This document shows, piece after piece, positions 39,503-47,306 of a stretch of DNA of 64,000 nucleotides. The stretch spans positions 62,001-126,000 of the forward strand of contig NZ_BDCM01000014.1 in NCBI RefSeq assembly GCF_001613505.1, written 5' to 3'. This stretch comes from Nocardia mikamii NBRC 108933. GTDB lineage: Bacteria > Actinomycetota > Actinomycetes > Mycobacteriales > Mycobacteriaceae. Positions within the stretch are counted from its first letter, which is position 1, and every line of letters starts with the position of its first letter. A program made the position numbers and the translations under genes. Under the pieces are notes generated by a model. That model saw only the letters and a program-made list of their open reading frames with translations, made no database searches and had not been told where the DNA came from.

Positions 39503-40852
39503 TCACCCCTCGGGTGCGTCCTGGATCCAATGGAAGCCGCGGCTGCGTTGCGGGAAGGCGTCCGGGTCCTGGCGCCGGAAGGTCACCGTGACCGGATGCC
39601 CGTCCAGGTCGCCGGTGAACCGCAGCCGGTCCGGTCCCTGCTGTTCGTAGGCGAAGCCGCCGGAGGTCACGGATTGCCGATCGCCACCGGGCATGGCGTG
39701 CAGGTCCAGACGATGGGCGCCGGTGTCGACCGTCACCTGCACCGGCACGAACGTCGCGTCCATCCGCTGATATCGCATGACCCCGTCGAAGTCGAATACC
39801 GCGCGCTGCCACCGGTCCCGGTCCGTGAGCAGCGGCGCAACCGGCTGCCCGTCCCGGCTGAATTCGTCGACCTGCCAGATCCCGTACAGCGGCGGTTTCG
39901 TGCGCCCCGGGCCCTCGTCCCACAACTGCAGGCTCACGTGGGTCAGAGCCACCGCCACCCAGATCCCGATCCCGATCTGCGCCAGCGCCGCGAACCAGCG
40001 GGCCCGGCGGGTGCGGAACGGGTACGGCGCCGTCGAGCGGCCGACCGGGCGATCGAGCACCAGCACGTCCAGCAGCCGCCGCGCCTGCGGAGCGAGCAAC
40101 ACCATCGACATCAGCATCAGATGTCCGGACAGGATCTTGACCGGCACGTCGAAGGTCATGTTCAGCACGAAGACCTGCGCCATACTCACCAGCGTCAGCA
40201 TCGCGCCCACCGTCGCCGTGCGCGGAATGAACAGCAGAATCCCGGCCAGCAGTTCCGCGGCGCCGAGCAGGATCTCGTAGGTCGGGCTCATCCCGACCTG
40301 ATTCCACAGCACCCCCATCGGCGTCAGGTTGCCGTACGGCTCCAGCAGCGTCGACAGCATCGGTTCGGGCATCTGGGTGGGGATGACCTTGGCGAAACCG
40401 TAGTTGAGCATCTGACCGGCCACACACAGCCGGAGAAGCAGCAGAAACCACCCGGCCGGCCGCCGGTAATCGGCGCGACGGCGGTCCAGCAGCGTCCAGA
40501 TCAGCGTGCCCGCGACGGCGACGACCAGGATGCAGAACACCAGCACCCACAGAATCGTCTGATCCCCGCTGCCGTTGGGACTCAGCACCGGATGCACGCC
40601 GAAGACCGTGCGCCCGACCCACTCCAGCACCGGGCGCAGCAACCGCGGTTGCCACAGCACCGCGTCGGCGTCGAGCCAGCGGCCGAACCAGCCGGTGAAG
40701 GCGAACACGATCTGCGGATAGATCAGACAGAACAACCCGAAATACAGGAAGGTGAACCGGAAGGCCACGCGGGTCAGGAGATTCCAGCCCACCGCCGTCT
40801 CGGATTCGGGTTCCAGCCGCGGCGTTTCGGCCTGCGCCACCATGACACTCAC
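39503..40852 (-). CDS. DoxX-like membrane protein
   Basis: A 449-residue membrane protein with about seven or eight helices in residues 25-290 and a soluble beta-rich C-terminal part of about 150 residues. The FAKVIPTQMPEPML and ELLAGILLFIPRTATVGAM segments resemble the DoxX/HTTM group. GAGGAG lies six bases before the GTG at 40852, which fixes the start. The function is not known; related proteins act in quinol or redox processes. Confidence 0.75.
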   Translation of the reverse strand: MSVMVAQAETPRLEPESETAVGWNLLTRVAFRFTFLYFGLFCLIYPQIVFAFTGWFGRWLDADAVLWQPRLLRPVLEWVGRTVFGVHPVLSPNGSGDQTILWVLVFCILVVAVAGTLIWTLLDRRRADYRRPAGWFLLLLRLCVAGQMLNYGFAKVIPTQMPEPMLSTLLEPYGNLTPMGVLWNQVGMSPTYEILLGAAELLAGILLFIPRTATVGAMLTLVSMAQVFVLNMTFDVPVKILSGHLMLMSMVLLAPQARRLLDVLVLDRPVGRSTAPYPFRTRRARWFAALAQIGIGIWVAVALTHVSLQLWDEGPGRTKPPLYGIWQVDEFSRDGQPVAPLLTDRDRWQRAVFDFDGVMRYQRMDATFVPVQVTVDTGAHRLDLHAMPGGDRQSVTSGGFAYEQQGPDRLRFTGDLDGHPVTVTFRRQDPDAFPQRSRGFHWIQDAPEG

Positions 40853-41233
40853 TACCCACTCCTCTCCCCGGCGGACCCGGCGCACGGCTGCGTCGCCGAA
40901 CGCCCTAGCGAACGGGGTGCGCGGATCGGTGCACGACGTTACGAGGGCCCGCGGCGAAAGTCCTCAGGGCCGGACCCCGATTCCGCGCTACTCCGCGCGG
41001 CGTACGTGGCAGCACGAATCTCAGGGGTGGCCCTCGCCCCCCGATCGTGCGCACCGTGGGCAAACCGGATCCCGGTGAGCGGAACGATGGAAAATTCGCC
41101 GCCGATTCCGCGCCACCGCGCACTAGAACGCGTTACATTTCATCCACACGCCACCCGCGCCGGGCCGGATACCGCCGTGCCCGAACGTAATGAGTTGGCG
41201 CACAGACGTTTTCATCCCGTCAGGAGGTCCGAT
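40853..41233. other. divergent control region with a KstR-like box
   Basis: 380 bases without a supported gene. The right part holds the KstR-type motif listed at 41124-41137. The left part is the DoxX-like gene leader, with a possible minus-strand -10 TAGGGC near 40907-40912. Nothing else stands out. Confidence 0.5.
41124..41137. promoter_or_regulatory. KstR-like operator
   Basis: TAGAACGCGTTACA fits TnnAACnnGTTnnA, the published binding motif of the cholesterol-catabolism repressor KstR in mycobacteria and rhodococci. It lies 97 bases before the kinase-like gene at 41234. The core AAC-GC-GTT is perfectly symmetric. Confidence 0.6.
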
Positions 41234-42370
41234 ATGTCGGGCGAATCCGATACCGACCCCGGGCAACGGCGGCAACTGACCACCAGCGCTCGCGATCTCG
41301 ACGAACTCGCCGAGCGACTCACCCAGTGGCTGGCCGGCAAGCTCACCGGCACCACCGCGCCGGTGATCACGGAGCTGTCGCGGCCACAGGCGGGCGGTAT
41401 GTCCAGTTCCTCGATCATGTTCGAGGCGAGCTGGGAGCGCGACGGCCGCACGGAGGGCGGCTCGTATGTGGCACGCATGCCTCCCGAGGAGGGCTCGTTC
41501 CCCGTCTTCGAGAACTACGACCTCGACACCCAGTACGCGGTCATGGCCGGCGTCGGCGCGCACAGCGATGTGCCGGTGCCGCGGCTGTGCTGGTTCGAGC
41601 CGGACGAATCCGTCCTCGGCACACCGTTTTTCGTGATGGAACGGATCCACGGCCGGATTCCGGAGGACAATCCGCCGTACGTCTTCATCGGCTGGGTCTT
41701 CGACGCCACACCACAGCAGCGCATGCGGATCACCCGCGCCACGGTCGACATCATCGCGAGAGTCCACGACATCGCCGACCCGGCGGCGAAATTCCCCGCC
41801 CTGGCCGGGGAAGGATCGTCGCTGCGCCGCCACTTCGACGCCCAGCGCCACTGGTACCGGTGGGCGCTCGCCGACGACGGTTATCGAATCCCGTTGCTGG
41901 AGCGCGGTTTCGACTGGCTCGAACAGCACTGGCCCGCCGATCCGGGACCCGATGTACTGAACTGGGGCGACGCCCGGCCCGGCAACATCATCTTCGACGA
42001 ATTCGACCCGGTCGCGGTCCTGGACTGGGAGATGGCCACCCTCGGCCCGCGCGAACTCGACGTGGCCTGGCTGATCTTCATCCACCGCTTCTTCCAGGAC
42101 ATCGCCACCCGCTTCGATCAGCCCGGCCTGCCGGACTACCTGCGCCGTGACGACGTGGTCGCGCGCTACGAAGAGCTCACCGGCCATCGGCCGCGGGATC
42201 TGGAGTGGTATCTCGTCTACGCCGCGCTGCGCCACGGCATCGTGATGGCGCGCATCAAACGGCGGATGATCCACTTCGGCGAGGACACCGACACCGACGA
42301 CCGCGACGACTACGTGATGCACCGAGCGGCCCTCGAGGCCCTGCTCGACGGCACCTACCAGTGGGATTGA
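41234..42370 (+). CDS. APH-like phosphotransferase family protein
   Basis: A 378-residue aminoglycoside-phosphotransferase-fold kinase of the type often found with acyl-CoA dehydrogenases. The catalytic loop reads NWGDARPGN (residues 243-251) where most family members have HGD; the catalytic Asp246 and Asn251 are kept. The metal-binding Asp264 is in VLDWE. AGGAGG precedes the ATG. The next gene follows after eight bases with GAGGAG overlapping the stop. The KstR-like box upstream suggests a role in sterol or lipid breakdown, not drug resistance. The substrate is unknown. Confidence 0.85.
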   Translation: MSGESDTDPGQRRQLTTSARDLDELAERLTQWLAGKLTGTTAPVITELSRPQAGGMSSSSIMFEASWERDGRTEGGSYVARMPPEEGSFPVFENYDLDTQYAVMAGVGAHSDVPVPRLCWFEPDESVLGTPFFVMERIHGRIPEDNPPYVFIGWVFDATPQQRMRITRATVDIIARVHDIADPAAKFPALAGEGSSLRRHFDAQRHWYRWALADDGYRIPLLERGFDWLEQHWPADPGPDVLNWGDARPGNIIFDEFDPVAVLDWEMATLGPRELDVAWLIFIHRFFQDIATRFDQPGLPDYLRRDDVVARYEELTGHRPRDLEWYLVYAALRHGIVMARIKRRMIHFGEDTDTDDRDDYVMHRAALEALLDGTYQWD

Positions 42371-42378
42371 GGAGATTG

Positions 42379-43509
42379 ATGGCAGGCATCGACGGACATC
42401 CGGCCCACCAGGCGCCGGTTCCGCTGGACGAATATCCGGTGCACCAGACGCCGCTGTCGCTGGCGCGCGCGGCCACCACCGACCGAAACTTCTACGACCG
42501 CAGCTACTTCAACGCGCACGACCGCAGCGGCGGCACGATGCTGGTCACCGGCTTCGGCGTCTATCCGAATCTCGGCGTGATCGACGCCTACGCCGCGGTC
42601 CGCCGCGGCGATCGCCAGCGCACGGTCCGATTCTCGGACGCGCTGCCACCGCGCGATCTGAACATGAGCGTCGGCGGCTATCGCATCGAGGTGATCGAAC
42701 CGCTGCGGCGCGTCCGGGTGATCTGCGAGCACGACGATCTGTCGTTCGACCTCACCTGGGACGGGTCGTTCCCCGCCGTCCAGGAGCAGCCGCATCTCAT
42801 CCACACCGGCAGCCGGCCGATCATCGACGCCTCCCGGTTCGCCCAGGTCGGTTCCTGGTCGGGGACACTGCACGTCGACGGTGACGACATCGCCGTCGAT
42901 CCGGAGATCTGGATGGGGACCCGAGACCGGTCCTGGGGTATCCGGCCGGTCGGCGAGACCGAACCACCCGGCCGCGACGCGAGCGAACCGGCGGCCGGAT
43001 TCTGGTGGCTCTACGTGCCGCTGCGGTTCGACGACTTCGCGATCGTGGTCATCGTGCAGGAGAATCCGGACGGCTTCCGCACCCTCAACGACGCCGTGCG
43101 AGTGTGGCCGGACGGGCGCGTGGAACAGCTGGGCTGGCCGCGCATTCACCTCGACTATCGTTCCGGTACGCGGATTCCCGTCTCCGCGCGGCTGGACATG
43201 ACCGCCGGTGACGGCTCGCCGCTGACCGTCGAGGTGCGTGCGCACACCTGCATTCCGCTGCATATCGGCTGCGGTTACGGCGGCGATCCGGATTGGCTGC
43301 ACGGGCAGTGGAAGGGACGCGACTGGTCGTCGAGCAGCAGCTACGACCTGACGGATCCGGCGGTGGCCGGGCGAATTCCGTGGGGTGTGATCGACCACGT
43401 CGGACAGGCGCGGTGCGGCGACGCCGAAGGCTGGGGACTGTTCGAACACGGCAGCCTCGGCCGTCACGACCCGACCGGCTTCGCCGATTGGACCTCGGTC
43501 GCACCGTAA
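42379..43509 (+). CDS. conserved hypothetical protein paired with the APH-like kinase
   Basis: A 376-residue cytoplasmic protein with no signal peptide and no domain I can name firmly. It is beta-rich with repeated Trp and Gly turns (EIWMGTRDRSWGIRP, GFWWLYVPLRFDDFAIVVI). This recalls two-barrel lipocalin-like proteins of the CrtC/AttH group. It follows the kinase-like gene closely with GAGGAG before the ATG, so it is co-translated and probably under the same KstR-like control. Confidence 0.75.
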   Translation: MAGIDGHPAHQAPVPLDEYPVHQTPLSLARAATTDRNFYDRSYFNAHDRSGGTMLVTGFGVYPNLGVIDAYAAVRRGDRQRTVRFSDALPPRDLNMSVGGYRIEVIEPLRRVRVICEHDDLSFDLTWDGSFPAVQEQPHLIHTGSRPIIDASRFAQVGSWSGTLHVDGDDIAVDPEIWMGTRDRSWGIRPVGETEPPGRDASEPAAGFWWLYVPLRFDDFAIVVIVQENPDGFRTLNDAVRVWPDGRVEQLGWPRIHLDYRSGTRIPVSARLDMTAGDGSPLTVEVRAHTCIPLHIGCGYGGDPDWLHGQWKGRDWSSSSSYDLTDPAVAGRIPWGVIDHVGQARCGDAEGWGLFEHGSLGRHDPTGFADWTSVAP

Positions 43510-43642
43510 CCCGATCGCTCCGCGAGCCGCATAATCAGCGCCGCTCCGCGAGCCGTGCCCGATGTGAGCTGGATCTCAGGTAGCCTGCGACGGATCGACG
43601 CCGGGCCGCCGGCCCGGGACGGCACAGCGAGAGGCAGGCACG

Positions 43643-44152
43643 ATGAGCGGTTTCCGTGTTTCGCGTGGTACCTCCCCGGTTCTCCCCGGCCCGGCGCTCT
43701 CGTCCGGGCGGGCGTGGCGCGCCCGCACCCGCGCCGGGCTCGTCCTGGCGGCCGGAACGCTGGCGGGCGCACTGCTCCCGATCGTGGGGGCGGCCCCGGC
43801 CGAGGCGACGGTCGCGCCCACGATCGCGGTATCGATGTCCGGGTCGGCACTGAGCCCGGTCAGCGGGGCGCTGGTCGGCTGTGCCCAGAACGCGGTGGCG
43901 ACGGTGCGCAACCCCGACGGCAGCCCCGTCACCCACGGCACGGTCGACTTCTTCAGTCACCTCTCGGGGATCAGCGGCAACATCGTCGGCACCGCGCCGG
44001 TGGTCAACGGGGTCGCCAGCATCGGCTGGATGCCCGACCGGGCGGGCGAACACATCGTCAGCGCGGTGTACTACGACGGACTCCCGGAACTCTCACCGGT
44101 CGCCGGATACACCATCGTGACGACCGCGGGCCTCGGCGGCGCCTGCGTATAA
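43643..44152 (+). CDS. secreted Ig-like domain protein
   Basis: A 169-residue exported protein. A long signal region ends near AEAT (residue about 55). The mature part is a single Ig-like domain with a Cys in VGCAQNAVATV and a C-terminal Cys (GGACV). PDGSPVTHGTVDFFSH and IGWMPDRAGEHIVSAVYYDG are the core strands. It shares its plan and two-Cys layout with the protein at 28810-29238, so these are likely members of one surface family. A -10 TAGCCT lies at 43581-43586. The function is unknown. Confidence 0.75.
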   Translation: MSGFRVSRGTSPVLPGPALSSGRAWRARTRAGLVLAAGTLAGALLPIVGAAPAEATVAPTIAVSMSGSALSPVSGALVGCAQNAVATVRNPDGSPVTHGTVDFFSHLSGISGNIVGTAPVVNGVASIGWMPDRAGEHIVSAVYYDGLPELSPVAGYTIVTTAGLGGACV

Positions 44153-44183
44153 AGCGTTGCGGGACAGCGTCTTTCGTATCATC

Positions 44184-44217
44184 CCGGCCGGATCCGCACA
44201 TCAGCGGATTCGGCCGG
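44184..44217. terminator. terminator downstream of the Ig-like gene
   Basis: CCGGCCGGATCCGC (44184-44197) and GCGGATTCGGCCGG (44204-44217) form a 14-base stem with one G-U pair and a six-base loop. TTTCGTT follows, a weak U tract for plus-strand transcripts. Confidence 0.65.
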
Positions 44218-44337
44218 TTTCGTTCGGGCCTCCCATCCGCCGGGTTCGCCACAGCGGCCGGACCACGAGCTGATCAGAGACGGGCGCTCATAGCACCGTC
44301 TGCGGACAGAGCCGAGAGTACGGCGGGCGTCCTGCGT

Positions 44338-44718
44338 TCATTCCTCTTCCGCGACGGCGACCGCGACCGCGATCGTGCCGAACGCCGTCTTCGGCACGAT
44401 CAGGCGCCCGCGCCGACCCCAGCGCCCCCAGGCGAGCAGCGCGGCCGCTTCGGCGACACTCGGCGTCCCGACCGCGACGGCTGCCCGGTCGCCCGGATGC
44501 GGAACGTCGACGTGAGCCAGGTCGTCCGCGCCGAATCCGATCACCGGCACAGCGAACGCGGCCGCGGCCGCCACCACTCCCCGCTCCTGCGCCCGCCGAT
44601 CGATCGTCGCCAGACACCGGATCGCGCCCTCTCCCAGTATTTTCCGCACAGCCGCCACGATGGCTTCGGCCGCCGGGTCGGGCCGTGACCCCAGTCCCAC
44701 GACGACCGCCCCGCTCAT
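44338..44718 (-). CDS. cobE: CobE / CbiG C-terminal domain protein (cobalamin biosynthesis)
   Basis: A 126-residue protein matching the stand-alone CobE or CbiG C-terminal domain of B12 synthesis. It has VVVGLGSRPDPAAEAIVAAV at the start, LATIDRRAQERGVVAAA, then VGTPSVAEAAALL and LIVPKTAFGTIAVAVA. The ATG at 44718 is the best start; upstream in-frame sequence is Arg/Pro-rich and looks non-coding. It is downstream of cobB on the same strand across a 217-base gap in which I see no other gene. Confidence 0.85.
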   Translation of the reverse strand: MSGAVVVGLGSRPDPAAEAIVAAVRKILGEGAIRCLATIDRRAQERGVVAAAAAFAVPVIGFGADDLAHVDVPHPGDRAAVAVGTPSVAEAAALLAWGRWGRRGRLIVPKTAFGTIAVAVAVAEEE

Positions 44719-44935
44719 CGGTCCCCGTTCGCCCGGGCGGTGATCGAAACCCGCAAGGGTGCGCCGCGACGATCCATTCCGATCGGGGGCGGGAGTGATG
44801 CCGGCAGCTCGGGCACGGCGGCGTAAGTCGGTACGCATGGGCGCCCGCCGAGGACTCGTCGGCGGACGAGATCCGCCGCTGCCCGGTTCGGCCGTCCGGT
44901 GCCGGGTCGTTTCGAGGATCGCTCGCGCATCGCCG

Positions 44936-46561
44936 TCACACGCCGGCGTGCGCCGCGGCGAACTGTCCACACGCGGCGACGAAACGGACTGTGGCCCTGG
45001 GATTTCCGGCGGGGTGAGTGTGCAGATAGGACGCATGCACCCGGTGGGCCACCGCGCCTTCCCGGACCGCTGCCTCCTCGGTGCGCCACCCCCAGGCGGG
45101 TGGGTTCGATCCCGTAGTGATCAAGCGGGTGCGGTGGAATTCATGGCCGCGCACACGTTCTCCGGTGGCCCACAGCACCGAATCGGCCAGTGCCACCGCA
45201 TCCCGGTAACCGAGGGTCAGGCGCGGCCCGAATTCGGCGGTGGCATCGAGGACTCCGGCCATGCGGTGCCCGTCCAGCGAGCGGGTCAGATAGAGCAGGC
45301 CCGCGCATTCGGCATGAATCGGCATACCTCGAGCGGCGGCCTCGGCGACCGCGGTCAGCAGCGGTGTATTCGCGGCCAGATCGGCCGCATGTTCCTCCGG
45401 GAAGCCACCGGGCAGGACCAACCCCGCTGTCCCCAGAGGCAATTGCTCGTGCAACGGATCGAACACCGCCACCCGCGCTCCGGCCGCCGTCAGCAGTTCC
45501 CGATGTTCGGCGTAACCGAAGGTGAACGCCGGCCCGCCCGCCATCGCGATGATCGGCGCGGGCTCTCGCACTCCGCTGCCCGAGGCGGACATCGGTATCG
45601 GGGTCTCCGGCTCGCCGGACTGTTGCCGCCCCGCCGTCCCCGCCGGGATCCGCGACCCGCCGATCGCAGGCGCTGAGCTGTCCGACCTGCCGCCGGTAGG
45701 CGCCGTGCTCTCGAGGAGCAGCGGGGCTCCGGCGGAACCGGTGTCCTCGCCCGGCTCCGGACCGTCTAGGGCGGTCCGGTTCACACCGGGCCGCCGCCAC
45801 CGTAGGTGGGTGGCCGCCGCGACCTCACCGATCGGATCCCACGCGGGCCCGTCCACGTCGGCGGCGGCCAGTCGCGCGACCGCACCCACATCGATGTGCG
45901 CGCCGACGAGTTCGGTCATGGCCTCGACCGCCGCATGCGCCGCGCAACCGTGCTCGACCGCCGGTACGAGGCCGAGATGCCGTGCGGGAACCGATAATTC
46001 GTCCATCCGCGGCAGCGCACCGAGCACCGGCAGGCCGACCCGGGCGCAGGCGGCGCGCAGGACCTGTTCGTGGCGCGGGCTGCCGACGCGGTTGAGGATC
46101 ACGCCGCCGAGCCGGATCCCGCTGTCGAAGGTCGCGAAGCCGTGCAGCAGGGCGGCCAGGCTCTGACTGTGGCCGCGCGCGTCGACGACCAGCAGCACCG
46201 GGGCGCCGAGCAGCGCGGCGACCTGCGCGGTCGACCCCTCGGCGACCGGGGCGGGATTCGCGGCATCGATCCGGCCGTCGAACAGGCCCATCACGCCCTC
46301 GACCACGGCCACATCGCAGCCCGCGCTGCCGTGCCGGTACAGCGGCACCACCCGCTCGGCACCGACCAGCACCGGATCCAGATTGCGTCCCGGCCGCCCG
46401 GCGGCCAGACCGTGATACCCGGGATCGATGTAGTCGGGTCCCACCTTGAACGGCGCGACCCGATGTCCGGCGCGGCGCAGCGCTCCGATCAAACCGGTTG
46501 CCAGCGTGGTCTTTCCGCTGCCCGAGGCGGGTGCGGCGATCACCACGGCCGGAGTGGTCAT
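44936..46561 (-). CDS. cobB: cobyrinate / hydrogenobyrinate a,c-diamide synthase
   Basis: A 541-residue glutamine-dependent amidase that amidates the a and c carboxylates of the corrin ring. The N-terminal synthetase domain starts VVIAAPASGSGKTTLATGLIGAL (P-loop). The C-terminal class I glutaminase domain (about 335-535) includes HAECAGLLYLTRSL with the catalytic Cys. Between the domains is an unusual Gly/Ser/Pro-rich linker of about 75 residues (near 265-340) that most CobB proteins lack. It starts 13 bases after cobO. Confidence 0.94.
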   Translation of the reverse strand: MTTPAVVIAAPASGSGKTTLATGLIGALRRAGHRVAPFKVGPDYIDPGYHGLAAGRPGRNLDPVLVGAERVVPLYRHGSAGCDVAVVEGVMGLFDGRIDAANPAPVAEGSTAQVAALLGAPVLLVVDARGHSQSLAALLHGFATFDSGIRLGGVILNRVGSPRHEQVLRAACARVGLPVLGALPRMDELSVPARHLGLVPAVEHGCAAHAAVEAMTELVGAHIDVGAVARLAAADVDGPAWDPIGEVAAATHLRWRRPGVNRTALDGPEPGEDTGSAGAPLLLESTAPTGGRSDSSAPAIGGSRIPAGTAGRQQSGEPETPIPMSASGSGVREPAPIIAMAGGPAFTFGYAEHRELLTAAGARVAVFDPLHEQLPLGTAGLVLPGGFPEEHAADLAANTPLLTAVAEAAARGMPIHAECAGLLYLTRSLDGHRMAGVLDATAEFGPRLTLGYRDAVALADSVLWATGERVRGHEFHRTRLITTGSNPPAWGWRTEEAAVREGAVAHRVHASYLHTHPAGNPRATVRFVAACGQFAAAHAGV

Positions 46562-46574
46562 CGGCCGCCCGCCG

Positions 46575-47189
46575 TCACCACTCGATACCCCGCTGACCCT
46601 TGCGCCCGGCGTCCATCGGATGTTTCACCTTGCTCATCTCGGTGACCAGATCCGCCGCGTCGACCAGCGCCTGCGGGGCGTCGCGGCCGGTGATCACCAC
46701 ATGCTGGTTGCCGGGCCGGTTCCGCAGCGTCTCGACCACCTCGTCGACGTCCACCCAGCCCCATTTCAGCGGGTAGGTGAACTCGTCGAGAACGTAGAAG
46801 CGGTGCTGTTCGGCGGTCAGCCGGCGCGCGATCTCCCGCCATCCGGCCAGGGCCGCGGCGGCGTGGTCGTCCTCGCTGCCCTGTTTGCGGGTCCACGACC
46901 AGCCCTCGCCCATCTTGTGCCACTCCACCGGGCCGCCGGTGCCGGTCTCCTCGTGCAGCCGGCCCAGGGTGCGGAAGGCGGCCTCCTCGCCGACCTTCCA
47001 TTTCGCGCTCTTCACGAACTGGAAGACCGCGATATCGAATCCCTGATTCCAGGCCCGCAACGCCATCCCGAACGCCGCGGTCGACTTGCCCTTGCCGGGA
47101 CCGGTGTGCACCGCGAGCACCGGCTGATTACGCCGCTGGCGAGTGGTCAGCCCGTCGTCGGGAATCGTGTCCGGAACGCCCTTCGGCAT
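46575..47189 (-). CDS. cobO: corrinoid adenosyltransferase
   Basis: A 204-residue CobA/CobO-type ATP:cob(I)alamin adenosyltransferase that adds the upper adenosyl ligand. The P-loop is HTGPGKGKSTAAFG. VFQFVKSAKW and LDEFTYPLKWGWVD are typical. The ATG at 47189 has AGGAGG eight bases upstream and is preferred over a start eight residues earlier. It lies between the chelatase-like gene and cobB. Confidence 0.95.
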   Translation of the reverse strand: MPKGVPDTIPDDGLTTRQRRNQPVLAVHTGPGKGKSTAAFGMALRAWNQGFDIAVFQFVKSAKWKVGEEAAFRTLGRLHEETGTGGPVEWHKMGEGWSWTRKQGSEDDHAAAALAGWREIARRLTAEQHRFYVLDEFTYPLKWGWVDVDEVVETLRNRPGNQHVVITGRDAPQALVDAADLVTEMSKVKHPMDAGRKGQRGIEW

Positions 47190-47306
47190 CGCTGCATCCT
47201 CCTGGTCGAGCACCTACGCATCACATTCCCACATCCGCACATCCGGTCGGCCGCGTGGGTCCGGCCGCCCCCGCCCGACCGGTCACGCACGGTGTGGCGC
47301 GAACGC

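Noticed and set aside
38225..42370. Very long plus-strand frame joining several genes
   Set aside because: It reads in one frame through shadow sequence and only its last part (41234 on) is a real gene. The middle is antisense to the DoxX-like gene.
44719..44935. Possible cobalamin riboswitch between cobB and cobE
   Set aside because: I looked for the B12-box (GCCACTG-like) on both strands here and before cobB, cobO and cobQ and saw none.
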